This document shows, piece after piece, positions 1-8,386 of a stretch of DNA of 64,000 nucleotides (its first letter is position 1; each line of letters starts with the position of its first letter). The stretch spans positions 62,001 through 126,000 of the forward strand of contig NZ_JAAMQI010000008.1 in assembly GCF_013523165.1 (NCBI RefSeq), written 5' to 3'. The position numbers were made by a program, and so were the translations under genes. A model generated the notes under the pieces. It did not search any database, had not been told where the DNA came from, and worked only from the letters and a program-made list of their open reading frames with translations. Origin of the DNA: Pseudomonas entomophila (GTDB taxonomy: Bacteria > Pseudomonadota > Gammaproteobacteria > Pseudomonadales > Pseudomonadaceae).

Positions 1-258
1 TTCCTCAGCGGCCAGCAGAACATGTGCCACAGCCTCGAGAACCTCGAGTTCCATCACTTCAAGTACACACAGTTCCTGCGCCCTGGCGACCTCCACGTGC
101 ACTACTTCGGCACCGCCACGCTGTCGTTCGCCGACAGCATCCAGGCGCGCCCTGGCGATACCTTCGAGATCAGCCTGGACGCCTTCGGCCAACCGCTGCG
201 CAACGGCATCGTCGCCCTGCCCGAGCAGGTTCGGCCGGGTCTCGTGAAAAGCCTCTGA
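1..258 (+). CDS. FAH-superfamily sugar-acid dehydratase-like protein (AraD1/GguC type), C-terminal part
   Basis: The gene enters from the left edge; 85 codons remain before TGA at 256-258. The readable part has the C-terminal beta-rich signature of AraD1/GguC-type fumarylacetoacetate-hydrolase-fold proteins: a SLENLEFHHFKY stretch, then RPGDLHVHYFGTATLSFAD. Known members dehydrate 2-keto-3-deoxy-pentonates or similar sugar acids. It ends 28 bp before an aldehyde dehydrogenase of the 2-oxoglutarate-semialdehyde type, which fits a two-step route from a keto-deoxy acid to 2-oxoglutarate. The substrate (arabonate, xylonate, ribonate) cannot be told from the fragment, and its start and metal ligands lie outside the window. 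Confidence 0.75.
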   Translation, partial: FLSGQQNMCHSLENLEFHHFKYTQFLRPGDLHVHYFGTATLSFADSIQARPGDTFEISLDAFGQPLRNGIVALPEQVRPGLVKSL

Positions 259-286
259 GCCTCCCCTTCCTCAATAGGAGTTCACC

Positions 287-1861
287 ATGTCCGCACGCCA
301 GTTCATCGGCGGCCAGCGCATCGGCGCCGGCACCGTCACCTTGCAGAGCCTTGACGCCCGCACCGGCAAAGCCCTGCCCCAGACCTTCGTCCAGGCCACG
401 CCTGAAGAGGTCGCCGCGGCAGCCGAAGCGGCCGAAGCCGCCTTCCTGACCTACAACGGCCTGGCCCCGGCGCGGCGCGCCCAGTTCCTCGACGCCATCG
501 CCGATCAGCTCGATGCCCTGGACGATACCTTTGTCGCCACCGTATGCCGTGAAACCGCCCTGCCCGCTGCCCGCATCCAGGGTGAGCGCAGCCGCACCAG
601 CAACCAGATGCGCCTGTTCGCCAAGGTCCTGCGCCGCGGCGATTACCTGGGTGCCCGCATCGACCGCGCGCAGCCCCAGCGCCAGCCGCTGCCCCGCCCC
701 GACCTGCGTCAGTACCGCACCGGCGTCGGCCCGGTGGCGGTGTTCGGCGCCAGCAACTTCCCCCTGGCCTTCTCCACCGCCGGCGGTGACACCGCCGCTG
801 CGCTGGCGGCCGGCTGCCCGGTGGTGGTCAAGGCGCACAGCGGCCACATGGCCACCGCCGAACAGGTGGCCGAGGCCATCCAGCGCGCCGCCGTGGCCAC
901 CGACATGCCGGCAGGCGTATTCAACATGATCTACGGCGGAGGCGTCGGCGAAGCGCTGGTGCGCCACCCGGCGATCCAGGCCGTGGGCTTCACCGGCTCG
1001 CTCAAGGGCGGCCGCGCCCTCTGCGACCTGGCCGCGGCGCGCCCGCAGCCGATTCCGGTGTTCGCCGAGATGAGCAGCATCAACCCGGTGCTGGTCCTGC
1101 CCGAGGCCGTGCAAGCCCGCGGCGTACGCATCGCCCAGGAGCTGGCCGCGTCGGTGGTGCTGGGCGCCGGGCAGTTCTGCACCAACCCAGGGCTGATCAT
1201 CGGCCTGGCGGGCGAGGCCTTCGACGGCTTCGTCGCCGCGCTGGGCGCGCACCTGGCGGACCAGGCCGGCCAGACCCTGCTCAACGCCGGTACCTTGCGC
1301 AGCTACAGCAGCGGTGTGCAGCGCCTGATGCAGCATCCCGGCGTGCAGCACCTGGCTGGCGCCGAACAGGCGGGCAACGAAGCCCGTGCGCAGCTGTTCA
1401 AGGCCGACGTCAGCCTGTTGCTGCAGGGCGATGCGCTGTTACAGGAAGAAGTCTTCGGCCCGACGACCGTCATCGTCGAAGTGGCGAACGAGGCCGAGCT
1501 GCGCCAGGCGCTGGAGGCGCTGCACGGGCAACTGACCGTGACCCTGCTCGCCGAGCCTCAGGACCTGCAGCGCTTCGCGCCCCTGGTGCCGGTGCTGGAG
1601 CGCAAGGCGGGGCGTCTGCTGCTCAACGGCTACCCGACCGGGGTCGAGGTGTGCGATGCCATGGTGCATGGCGGTCCTTACCCTGCCACTTCCGATGCCC
1701 GTGGCACGTCGGTCGGCACCCTGGCCATCGACCGCTTCCTGCGCCCGGTGTGCTACCAGGACTACCCAGACGCGCTGCTGCCCCTGGCGTTGCAGAACGC
1801 CAACCCCCTGGGCCTGCAACGGCTGGTCGATGGCGAGCACAGCCGTGAGGCGTTGAGCTGA
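287..1861 (+). CDS. 2,5-dioxovalerate (2-oxoglutarate semialdehyde) dehydrogenase, NADP-type aldehyde dehydrogenase
   Basis: This 524-residue aldehyde dehydrogenase likely oxidizes 2-oxoglutarate semialdehyde to 2-oxoglutarate, the last step of pentose-acid, galactarate or hydroxyproline breakdown. Visible active-site elements are Asn157 in GASNFPL, general base Glu261 in FAEMSS and nucleophile Cys298 in GAGQFCTNPG; the QFCTNPG context is typical of the KGSADH branch rather than betaine or succinate-semialdehyde dehydrogenases. The ATG at 287 follows an AATAGGAG ribosome site with good spacing. It sits 28 bp after the FAH-fold gene in the same direction, so both are probably one operon. The family assignment is strong; the exact pathway is inferred from the neighbour. 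Confidence 0.85.
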   Translation: MSARQFIGGQRIGAGTVTLQSLDARTGKALPQTFVQATPEEVAAAAEAAEAAFLTYNGLAPARRAQFLDAIADQLDALDDTFVATVCRETALPAARIQGERSRTSNQMRLFAKVLRRGDYLGARIDRAQPQRQPLPRPDLRQYRTGVGPVAVFGASNFPLAFSTAGGDTAAALAAGCPVVVKAHSGHMATAEQVAEAIQRAAVATDMPAGVFNMIYGGGVGEALVRHPAIQAVGFTGSLKGGRALCDLAAARPQPIPVFAEMSSINPVLVLPEAVQARGVRIAQELAASVVLGAGQFCTNPGLIIGLAGEAFDGFVAALGAHLADQAGQTLLNAGTLRSYSSGVQRLMQHPGVQHLAGAEQAGNEARAQLFKADVSLLLQGDALLQEEVFGPTTVIVEVANEAELRQALEALHGQLTVTLLAEPQDLQRFAPLVPVLERKAGRLLLNGYPTGVEVCDAMVHGGPYPATSDARGTSVGTLAIDRFLRPVCYQDYPDALLPLALQNANPLGLQRLVDGEHSREALS

Positions 1862-1946
1862 GGCCGACCAGGCCTCGAATCGCCGGCCTGCCTTGCCCTT
1901 CCAGGCATGCGGGCCGGCAAACGCGACTCGGTAGCGCCTGGCGCGC

Positions 1947-2240
1947 TCATTGTCGAAACAATCGCGCCGCGAAGAACGAGAGCCAGGCCGTCCCCATCAG
2001 CAGGGCGATCCTCAGCGCCTCGAAGAGCATGGACAGCCAGTAGGCGGTGGCCGAGGCGTCGAGGCTGAAGGTCTTCGGCGGCCTGCCACGGATGTAGACC
2101 TCGTGCACCCCACTGAGCAGGGCCCTGACCCACTCGTAGCCGTACCCCAGCACGCACAGGCTGATGACACATCCCAGCACGATGAAGGTCGCATTACTGG
2201 CCTTGAAGTACTTTTCCGCGGAGCGCTTTGCGGGTTTCAT
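1947..2240 (-). CDS. Small two-helix membrane protein, unknown function
   Basis: A 97-residue protein starting at the ATG at 2240. It has a short basic N-terminus (MKPAKRSAEKYF), a first hydrophobic helix at about residues 13-33, a polar loop of about 35 residues containing RGRPPKTFS, and a second long hydrophobic stretch near the C-terminus (about 62-93). I do not recognise a family. The frame stays open 63 codons further upstream, but that extension has an unlikely composition and runs toward the divergent neighbour, so the internal ATG is preferred. It is divergent from the gene at 2398, and the two share a spacer of about 157 bp. The function is unknown. Confidence 0.5.
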   Translation of the reverse strand: MKPAKRSAEKYFKASNATFIVLGCVISLCVLGYGYEWVRALLSGVHEVYIRGRPPKTFSLDASATAYWLSMLFEALRIALLMGTAWLSFFAARLFRQ

Positions 2241-2397
2241 CCGATGAATTCGCCGTCGTCGTTGATGTGCACAGCATACCAGCCGATACTCGACCACAGG
2301 CCGACCGCTCACGTCGAGCGGGCCTCGAAAGGTGAGCAACGCTTGCCTGCTCGCGTCCAAGGGACGCGTCGAACCCCACATCAGGAGCTGCAACCGC

Positions 2398-3063
2398 ATG
2401 GACAAGATCGTGTTGACCCAGAACGACAAGGGCGTCGGTCACGTAGGGGGCGGGGCCTACCTCAAGGACATCACGCTCTGGCCCACGAACCCCAAGACCG
2501 GTGCACTGCTGACGCCGCTCATCACCACGACCTCGACGTTCTACCCAGGGGATCGATGCGTGCCCGAAGGTATGGCCCTGACGGTCTTCATCGCTGCACA
2601 GCGCTTCCCGGATGGTCGCTACAACGCGGCGCTGCAAAGCCGTTACACAATCACCCAGCAGGAAGACCTGCAAGCGCAGATCAGCAACGGTTTCGCCCGC
2701 GTCATCCTGCACGAACTCGCCGCCGAGCCGCTCGTCCCCAGCGATGCGCCTTTGTTGCTGGGCCAGGCGTTCATCAATTTCGAAGAAATGACCGAGGACG
2801 AGTGGGACGAAGAGCTTGGCAGCGAAGAAGGCGCTGCCGCCCTGAGCAAGTCGTCGGGCGGCCCGTACTGGCTGCAGGATCCCGTCCACGAGGGCAACCG
2901 CTATCATTTTCACCTGCAGCTGCTCGAGCCGGATCTGATTGAGGTCGATCCGAATTACGAAGGAATCTTCGAGGACGGCATTGGCTATCTCTTCATCGAC
3001 AAGCGCGCCCGGCGTGGGCAGGCAGGCGATGAGGCGGGGTATTTCTTCATACAGTACACGTGA
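2398..3063 (+). CDS. Hypothetical protein, possible DUF1963/YwqG-like
   Basis: A 221-residue soluble protein. The ATG at 2398 has AGGAG ten bases upstream; the open frame continues 22 codons further 5' but without a ribosome site. The last third (GGPYWLQDP, then a beta strand YHFHLQLLEPDLIE, then EDGIGYLFIDKR and GYFFIQYT) resembles the end of DUF1963/YwqG proteins, where a Trp/Gln-containing strand precedes a GxGxxYxF strand. The N-terminal half (HVGGGAYLKDITLWP) is unfamiliar. An acidic stretch, EEMTEDEWDEELGSEEG, lies near residue 130. No operon partner is visible and there is no signal peptide or membrane segment. The family link is tentative and the function unknown. Confidence 0.55.
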   Translation: MDKIVLTQNDKGVGHVGGGAYLKDITLWPTNPKTGALLTPLITTTSTFYPGDRCVPEGMALTVFIAAQRFPDGRYNAALQSRYTITQQEDLQAQISNGFARVILHELAAEPLVPSDAPLLLGQAFINFEEMTEDEWDEELGSEEGAAALSKSSGGPYWLQDPVHEGNRYHFHLQLLEPDLIEVDPNYEGIFEDGIGYLFIDKRARRGQAGDEAGYFFIQYT

Positions 3064-3458
3064 GGTAGGGCGCGGCGGGCGACGTCCAGTATGCCTGCAC
3101 TCAAGGGCACACTGTAGTGAGACAGGCCATGGCGATGGCTGTCAGGGCTCAGAGGCTTTATTGCTGATCGATTTCCAGAGTTGCCCACTCATGACCACGC
3201 CACAGTAAAACTGGCTGACACGGACCGTGTGGGAGCGGGCTTGCCCGCGATAGCGTCCGGTCCGTCACCGCCTGCATCGCGGGCAAGCCCGCTCCCACAA
3301 AAGATGGCGCTGGCCTGTCGGCCTCGCTCTTTCGCTGCCAAGCCCACTCATCACCAGCAAAATCCAGTCGCACTCTCCTCCACCACCCCTCCGTCACCCT
3401 CGCTATCCTTCCTCCAGCCGCAGGACGCGGCCTCAGCCCCAGCGAACACGGAGTGTCC
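3064..3458. other. Gene-free spacer before comM
   Basis: About 395 bp without a credible gene. It holds one Pseudomonas-type REP pair (listed separately). The rest has short open frames only and no clear terminator. The last 60 bp carry the comM ribosome site (ACACGGAG). Confidence 0.6.
3228..3299. repeat. REP element pair (inverted)
   Basis: GTGGGAGCGGGCTTGCCCGC at 3229-3248 is repeated in inverted orientation at 3279-3298, with a spacer of about 30 bp. This is the common Pseudomonas REP unit in its paired (BIME-like) arrangement. The same core recurs at 10617-10700 and 44065-44136. Confidence 0.85.
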
Positions 3459-4946
3459 ATGTCCCTCGCCCTTGTCCACAGTCGCGCCCAGGTCGGCGTG
3501 ACCGCGCCCCACGTCAGCGTCGAAACCCACCTCGCCAATGGCCTGCCCGCGCTTACCCTGGTCGGCCTGCCCGAAGCGACGGTCAAGGAGAGCAAGGACC
3601 GGGTGCGCAGCGCCATCGTCAACTCCGGGTTGGACTACCCCGCCCGGCGCATCACCCAGAGCCTGGCGCCTGCCGACCTGCCCAAGGACGGCGGACGCTA
3701 CGACCTGGCCATCGCCCTGGGCATCCTGGCCGCCAATGGCCAGGTACCGGTGGCGACCCTGAACGACTTCGAGTGTCTGGGCGAGCTGGCGCTGTCCGGT
3801 GCGCTGCGTCCGGTCCAAGGCGTGCTGCCCGCTGCACTGGCCGCGCGTGAGGCCGGACGGGCGCTGGTCGTGCCTCGCGAGAACGCCGAGGAAGCCAGCC
3901 TGGCCAGTGGCCTGGTGGTGTATGCAGTGGGGCACCTGCAAGAGCTGGTCGCGCACCTGAACGGGCAACTGCCGCTGCCGCCCTACGCGGCCAACGGGCT
4001 GCTGCTGGAAAGCCGGCCCTACCCCGACCTCAGCGAGGTTCAGGGCCAACTGGCGGCCAAGCGAGCGTTGTTGATCGCGGCGGCTGGCGCCCATAATCTT
4101 TTATTCGCCGGTCCACCTGGCACCGGCAAGACACTGCTGGCCAGCCGGTTACCTGGGTTGCTGCCCCCCTTGGACGAACACGAGGCGCTCGAGGTGGCAG
4201 CCATCCAGTCGGTCAGTGGCCGCACGCCCTTGAACCACTGGCCGCAACGGCCCTTTCGGCATCCGCACCATTCCGCATCCGGGCCGGCGCTGGTGGGCGG
4301 CGGCAGCCGACCACGGCCCGGCGAGATCACCCTGGCCCACCATGGCGTGCTGTTCCTGGACGAATTGCCCGAGTTCGAACGCCGCGTGCTGGAGGTGCTG
4401 CGCGAGCCATTGGAGTCGGGCGAAATCGTGATCGCCCGGGCCAAGGACAAGGTCCGCTTCCCGGCGCGTTTCCAGCTGGTCGCTGCCATGAACCCCTGCC
4501 CCTGCGGCTACTTCGGCGATCCGACCGGCCGCTGCCGGTGCAGCCCGGACCAGATCCAGCGCTACCGCAACAAGCTCTCCGGCCCCCTGCTCGACCGCAT
4601 CGACCTGCACCTGACCGTGGCCCGCGAGGCTACTGTGCTCGACGCAAGCCCCAGCGGTGAAACCAGCGCCAGCGTGGCCCAGCGCGTCGCCGAAGCGCGC
4701 GAGGTGCAGCAACGGCGCCAGGGCTGTGCCAATGCGTTTCTCACACTGGACAAGCTGCGGCAGCATTGCGCGTTGACGGAGGCCGATCAGCGTTGGCTCG
4801 AAGGCGCCTGCGAGCGACTGACGTTGTCGCTGCGGGCGGCCCATCGGTTGCTCAAGGTGGCGCGGACGCTGGCCGATCTGGAGCGAGTGGAGGCGATCGG
4901 GCGTGCTCATCTGGCGGAGGCGTTGCAGTATCGGCCGGGGAGCTGA
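3459..4946 (+). CDS. comM: YifB/ComM family Mg-chelatase-like AAA ATPase
   Basis: A 495-residue ComM/YifB protein. In naturally competent bacteria ComM is a hexameric helicase that promotes branch migration during integration of transforming DNA. An N-terminal ChlI-like (S5-fold) domain spans about residues 20-140 and contains the conserved LVGLPEATVKESKDRV block. The AAA domain has Walker A GPPGTGKT at 218-225, Walker B LFLDELPEF near 300, and the family's Cys-rich segment MNPCPCGYFGD...CRCSP around 345-360. The ATG at 3459 is chosen over GTG at 3453 because of its spacing from ACACGGAG. It is convergent with kguD. Family certain; a role in transformation here is inferred. Confidence 0.9.
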   Translation: MSLALVHSRAQVGVTAPHVSVETHLANGLPALTLVGLPEATVKESKDRVRSAIVNSGLDYPARRITQSLAPADLPKDGGRYDLAIALGILAANGQVPVATLNDFECLGELALSGALRPVQGVLPAALAAREAGRALVVPRENAEEASLASGLVVYAVGHLQELVAHLNGQLPLPPYAANGLLLESRPYPDLSEVQGQLAAKRALLIAAAGAHNLLFAGPPGTGKTLLASRLPGLLPPLDEHEALEVAAIQSVSGRTPLNHWPQRPFRHPHHSASGPALVGGGSRPRPGEITLAHHGVLFLDELPEFERRVLEVLREPLESGEIVIARAKDKVRFPARFQLVAAMNPCPCGYFGDPTGRCRCSPDQIQRYRNKLSGPLLDRIDLHLTVAREATVLDASPSGETSASVAQRVAEAREVQQRRQGCANAFLTLDKLRQHCALTEADQRWLEGACERLTLSLRAAHRLLKVARTLADLERVEAIGRAHLAEALQYRPGS

Positions 4947-5104
4947 GTGCAAGGGGAAATCGACAACCCCATGCCAAAAATCCAGTCCAGGCAGTGCAAC
5001 CGAAGATCAGGCGCTACAGCCCACAGATGACCCATTGAACGCCGCAATAGCCTTCAACAGGTCATAGCTGGCCTTTTCCAGATCGCAGAATCGCCCTCTT
5101 CACC

Positions 5105-6070
5105 TCACCACGCATTGACCCAATTCCCCGGCACCCTCCCCGCCAGCGCATCCAGCAGGTTGTCCACCGCGCAGCGGGCCATGGCTTCCCGAGTCTCGTG
5201 GGTCGCCGAACCGATATGGGGCGTTGCAACGACATTGTCCAGACTGAGCAAGGGCGAATCGGCCGGCAGCGGCTCCTGCACGAACACATCCAGCCCCGCC
5301 CCGCGAATGCGCCGTGCCTTGAGCGCTTCGACCAGGGCCGCCTCGTCCACGACACGACCACGGGCGATGTTCACCAGGATCGCTTCAGGCTTCATCAAGG
5401 CCAGCTCCCGCGCCCCGATCAAGCCCTCGGTGCTGGCGTTCAGCGGGAGCGTCAGGCACACGTAGTCGGCCTCGGCCAGCAGGTCGTCCAGCGCGCGGTA
5501 CTGCGCGCCGTACCGGGTATCGACGTCCGGCTTGGGCCGTGAGCTGTGGTAGATCACGCGCATGCCGAACCCGGCCGCGCCGCGTCGTGCCAGGGCCTCG
5601 CCGATACGGCCCATGCCGACGATGCCCAGGGTCTTGCCGTGCACATCGGTGCCGAAGTGGGTCGGTCCCAGGCTCTTGCTCCACTGCCCGTCGCGCACCC
5701 ATCCGGCCAACTCCACCACCCGCCGCGCCGTGGCCAGGATCAGGGCGAACCCGGTGTCGGCGGTGGTCTCGGTCAGCACGTCCGGGGTGTTGGTGAGCTT
5801 CACGCCACGGCGGGTCAGGTCGGGCACGTCATAGTTGTCGATGCCTACCGAGACGCTGGACACCACCTCCAGGTCCGGCGCCGCATCGAGCAGCGCACCG
5901 TCCAGGCGCAGGCTGGCACCGAGCAGGCCGTGCGCGCCGGGCAAGGCATCGCGCAGGCGCGCTAGGCCATCGGGCGCCGTCACGTCGACCCAGGTCACGT
6001 CGACCTGCGCCTCCAGACGCGCGAGCAAGGCATCGGACAAACGCTTGTACAGGACGATTCGCTTCTTCAT
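5105..6070 (-). CDS. kguD: 2-ketogluconate-6-phosphate reductase (D-2-hydroxyacid dehydrogenase family)
   Basis: Last gene of the kgu operon. The 321-residue NAD(P)H-dependent D-2-hydroxyacid dehydrogenase is expected to reduce 2-keto-6-phosphogluconate to 6-phosphogluconate, feeding the Entner-Doudoroff pathway. The dinucleotide site GIVGMGRIGEA and the catalytic elements NIARGRVVDE, GLDVFVQEPLP and the HIGSAT histidine are visible. The ATG at 6070 is preceded by TAGGAAG; a GTG one codon upstream is less well spaced. It begins nine bases after kguT ends. On sequence alone it could be a glyoxylate/hydroxypyruvate or 2-ketogluconate reductase of the GhrB type; operon context decides for KguD. 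Confidence 0.88.
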   Translation of the reverse strand: MKKRIVLYKRLSDALLARLEAQVDVTWVDVTAPDGLARLRDALPGAHGLLGASLRLDGALLDAAPDLEVVSSVSVGIDNYDVPDLTRRGVKLTNTPDVLTETTADTGFALILATARRVVELAGWVRDGQWSKSLGPTHFGTDVHGKTLGIVGMGRIGEALARRGAAGFGMRVIYHSSRPKPDVDTRYGAQYRALDDLLAEADYVCLTLPLNASTEGLIGARELALMKPEAILVNIARGRVVDEAALVEALKARRIRGAGLDVFVQEPLPADSPLLSLDNVVATPHIGSATHETREAMARCAVDNLLDALAGRVPGNWVNAW

Positions 6071-6079
6071 CACAGCTTC

Positions 6080-7372
6080 CTATTGGCCCATGGCCAGACG
6101 CGGTCCGCGGCGCTGGGTGCGACCGGACGTGGGCGAGGTTTTCAGAACGGCGGTCAGCGCCACGGCCGTCAGCAGGGCGCCCGCCATGAACAGGTACGAG
6201 GCGCCGGGCCCACCGGTGACGCCGTTGAGGTAGCCCACCAGCCACGAGCCGCCGAACGAGCCCAGGGCGCCCATGCTGTTGATCAGCGCCATGGCCCCGC
6301 CGGCGACGTTGCTGGGCAGGATCTCGGGCACGATGGCGAAGAACGGGCCATACGGGGCATACATGCAGGCGCCGGCGATGACCAGCAGCGCATACGACAG
6401 CCAGAAGTGCTCGGTGCCCAGCGCGTAGGACCCATAGAAGGCCACGGCCGCGATCAGCAGCGGCGGCCAGACGAAGCGCTTGCGCTTTTGCAGGCGGTCC
6501 GAGGCCCAGGACACGCTGACCATGGCGATCACCGCCGCCAGGTAGGGCACCGAGGCGAGCCAGCCGGCCGTCACGATGTCGACGTTGGCGGCCTGCTTGA
6601 GAATCGACGGCAGCCACAGGACGAACCCGTACACCCCGATGCTCCAGCAGAAGTACTGCATCGATAGCACGATGACCTGCGGTGAGCGGAAGGCCTCACG
6701 GTAGTTCTTCACCGGCTTGATGCCCTGTTGTTCGGCGGCCAGTGCCTGCTCGAGGCGAGTCTTCTCCGCGTCGCTCAACCAGCCGACCTGGGCCGGCCGA
6801 TCGTCCACCAGGCGCCACCAGATGAAGGCCCACAACACGGCAGGCAGGCCTTCGATGATGAACATCCAGCGCCAGTCGTAGTGCTTGATGAGGTAGCCCG
6901 ACACCACCGACATCCACAGGATGGTCACGGGGTTGCCCAGCATCAGGAACGTGTTGGCCCGCGAGCGCTCGGCCCGGGTGAACCAGTGGCACAGGTAGAT
7001 CAGCATCGCCGGCATGACCGCAGCTTCCACCACGCCCAGCAGGAAGCGGATGCCGATCAGCAGATAGACGTTGCTGATCAGGCCGGTCAGGGTGGCCAGG
7101 CTGCCCCAGAGGATGAGGCTGACGAAGATCAGCTTCTTCACGCTGCGCTTTTCGGCGTAGATGGCGCCAGGCACCTGGAAGAAGAAGTAGCCGAGGAAGA
7201 ACAGCGCCCCCAGCAGGGACGACAGGGCCGGCGTGATCTTCAGGTCGTCGGCCATGCCCGAGGCGGCCGCGAAGCCGTAGTTGGCCCGGTCCAGGTAGGC
7301 CAGGCTGTAGGTGATGAACACGATGGGGATGATGTACCACCAACGGCGTGGAGCAAGGGTCGTGGACTGCAT
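6080..7372 (-). CDS. kguT: 2-ketogluconate transporter, MFS superfamily
   Basis: A 430-residue inner-membrane transporter of the anion:cation symporter (ACS) branch of the major facilitator superfamily, with about twelve hydrophobic helices. The N-terminus (YIIPIVFITYSLAYLDRANYGFA) is the ACS signature, with the acidic/basic D-R pair in helix 1. In the kgu operon it is expected to import 2-ketogluconate made in the periplasm by glucose and gluconate dehydrogenases. The ATG at 7372 has a strong CAGGAG site, and an AACAACAA motif lies just upstream on the transcript at 7393-7400, a likely Hfq/Crc target. It follows kguK by 63 bp. Confidence 0.9.
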   Translation of the reverse strand: MQSTTLAPRRWWYIIPIVFITYSLAYLDRANYGFAAASGMADDLKITPALSSLLGALFFLGYFFFQVPGAIYAEKRSVKKLIFVSLILWGSLATLTGLISNVYLLIGIRFLLGVVEAAVMPAMLIYLCHWFTRAERSRANTFLMLGNPVTILWMSVVSGYLIKHYDWRWMFIIEGLPAVLWAFIWWRLVDDRPAQVGWLSDAEKTRLEQALAAEQQGIKPVKNYREAFRSPQVIVLSMQYFCWSIGVYGFVLWLPSILKQAANVDIVTAGWLASVPYLAAVIAMVSVSWASDRLQKRKRFVWPPLLIAAVAFYGSYALGTEHFWLSYALLVIAGACMYAPYGPFFAIVPEILPSNVAGGAMALINSMGALGSFGGSWLVGYLNGVTGGPGASYLFMAGALLTAVALTAVLKTSPTSGRTQRRGPRLAMGQ

Positions 7373-7392
7373 GAATCGTACTCCTGAGCTTT

Positions 7393-7400
7393 TTGTTGTT
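7393..7400 (-). promoter_or_regulatory. CA motif (Hfq/Crc site) upstream of kguT
   Basis: The minus strand reads AACAACAA, a perfect AAYAAYAA catabolite-activity motif, a few bases upstream of the kguT CAGGAG ribosome site. In Pseudomonas such sites are bound by Hfq with Crc to block translation while preferred carbon sources are present. This is a sequence match only; the effect is inferred. Confidence 0.6.
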
Positions 7401-7435
7401 GTCGCAACAGGGCCGGCGTACCGGCGATCCGGGTA

Positions 7436-8386
7436 TCAGGCGCTTCTACGGAAAACGTGTGCCTCCAGCTCGGCGCGTGTCGGCAGGCCTTCCATGTCGC
7501 CACGCGACTGCACGGCACGGCTGCCGCACCAGTTGCCGCGGGCGACCGCGTCATCGAGGGACAGACCTTCGAGCAGCGCGCTGACCACGCCGACGGCAAA
7601 GGCATCACCGGCACCGACGGTATCGACCACCTTGGCCACGGGAACCGGGGCGACGAGGCCCTGGGCGTGGCGGTTGCGGTAGTAGGCACCTTCGTCGCCC
7701 AGCTTGATCACCACCTGCTCCACGCCCTGATCCAGGTAGAACTCGGCGATGTCGGCGGCCTGGTGCTGACCGGTCAGCAACCGGCCTTCCTCGAGACCGG
7801 GCATGACCCAGTGGGCCTTGATGGCGAGCGCGTTGACCTCGCGCACCATGGTCTCGCGGTCGGGCCACAGCGACGGGCGCAGGTTGGGGTCGAAGGAGAT
7901 GCTGCGCCCGGCCTCGCGCATGTGCTCCACCAGCGCGTGGGACAGCGCACGGCAGCTCGCCGACAGCGCGAGCGGGATGCCTGTGGCGTGCACGTGGCGA
8001 GCGTCGAGCAAGGTCGGGGTGCACTGCGCCGTCGACAGCTTGCTGGCAGCGGAGTTGGCGCGGAAGTACTCCACCACCGGGTCGCTGCCGTCGTCGCAAC
8101 GGCTCTTGAGCTGGAAACCGGTGGCATGGTCGCGGTCGACCTCGACCTGGCTGCAGTCCAGGCCCTCCTGGCGCAGGCTCGCCAGCACGAAGCGGCCCAG
8201 GGAGTCGTCGCCCACCCGGCTCAGCCAGCGCACGCGGAATCCAAGGCGCGCCAGGCCGATGGCCACGTTGCTGTCCGCACCGGCGATACGTTTGCCGAAG
8301 GCCTCGACATCGGCCAGGTCGCCGGTCTGCTCGGCGACGAACATCGCCATGGTCTCGCCGAAACACAGCACGTCATGTTCAGGCAT
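7436..8386 (-). CDS. kguK: 2-ketogluconate kinase (PfkB family)
   Basis: A 316-residue PfkB/ribokinase-family sugar kinase, expected to phosphorylate 2-ketogluconate to 2-keto-6-phosphogluconate. The N-terminal PfkB motif (GADSNVAIGLARLG) and the C-terminal signature DTVGAGDAFAVG, which holds the catalytic Asp and the anion hole, are intact. The ATG at 8386 is preceded by a strong GGAGGTG and overlaps the last 8 bases of kguE, so the two are translationally coupled. KDG kinases are the nearest alternative; the position inside kguEKTD supports KguK. Confidence 0.9.
   Translation of the reverse strand: MPEHDVLCFGETMAMFVAEQTGDLADVEAFGKRIAGADSNVAIGLARLGFRVRWLSRVGDDSLGRFVLASLRQEGLDCSQVEVDRDHATGFQLKSRCDDGSDPVVEYFRANSAASKLSTAQCTPTLLDARHVHATGIPLALSASCRALSHALVEHMREAGRSISFDPNLRPSLWPDRETMVREVNALAIKAHWVMPGLEEGRLLTGQHQAADIAEFYLDQGVEQVVIKLGDEGAYYRNRHAQGLVAPVPVAKVVDTVGAGDAFAVGVVSALLEGLSLDDAVARGNWCGSRAVQSRGDMEGLPTRAELEAHVFRRSA

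Noticed and set aside
170..1351. Long open frame on the minus strand across the dehydrogenase gene
   Set aside because: It is the mirror of a GC-rich coding region with third-position bias; its translation has low-complexity Gly/Ala/Arg/His composition and no recognisable domain.
1947..3063. Toxin-immunity pair
   Set aside because: There is no toxin gene, Rhs or secretion marker nearby, and the family matches are too weak.
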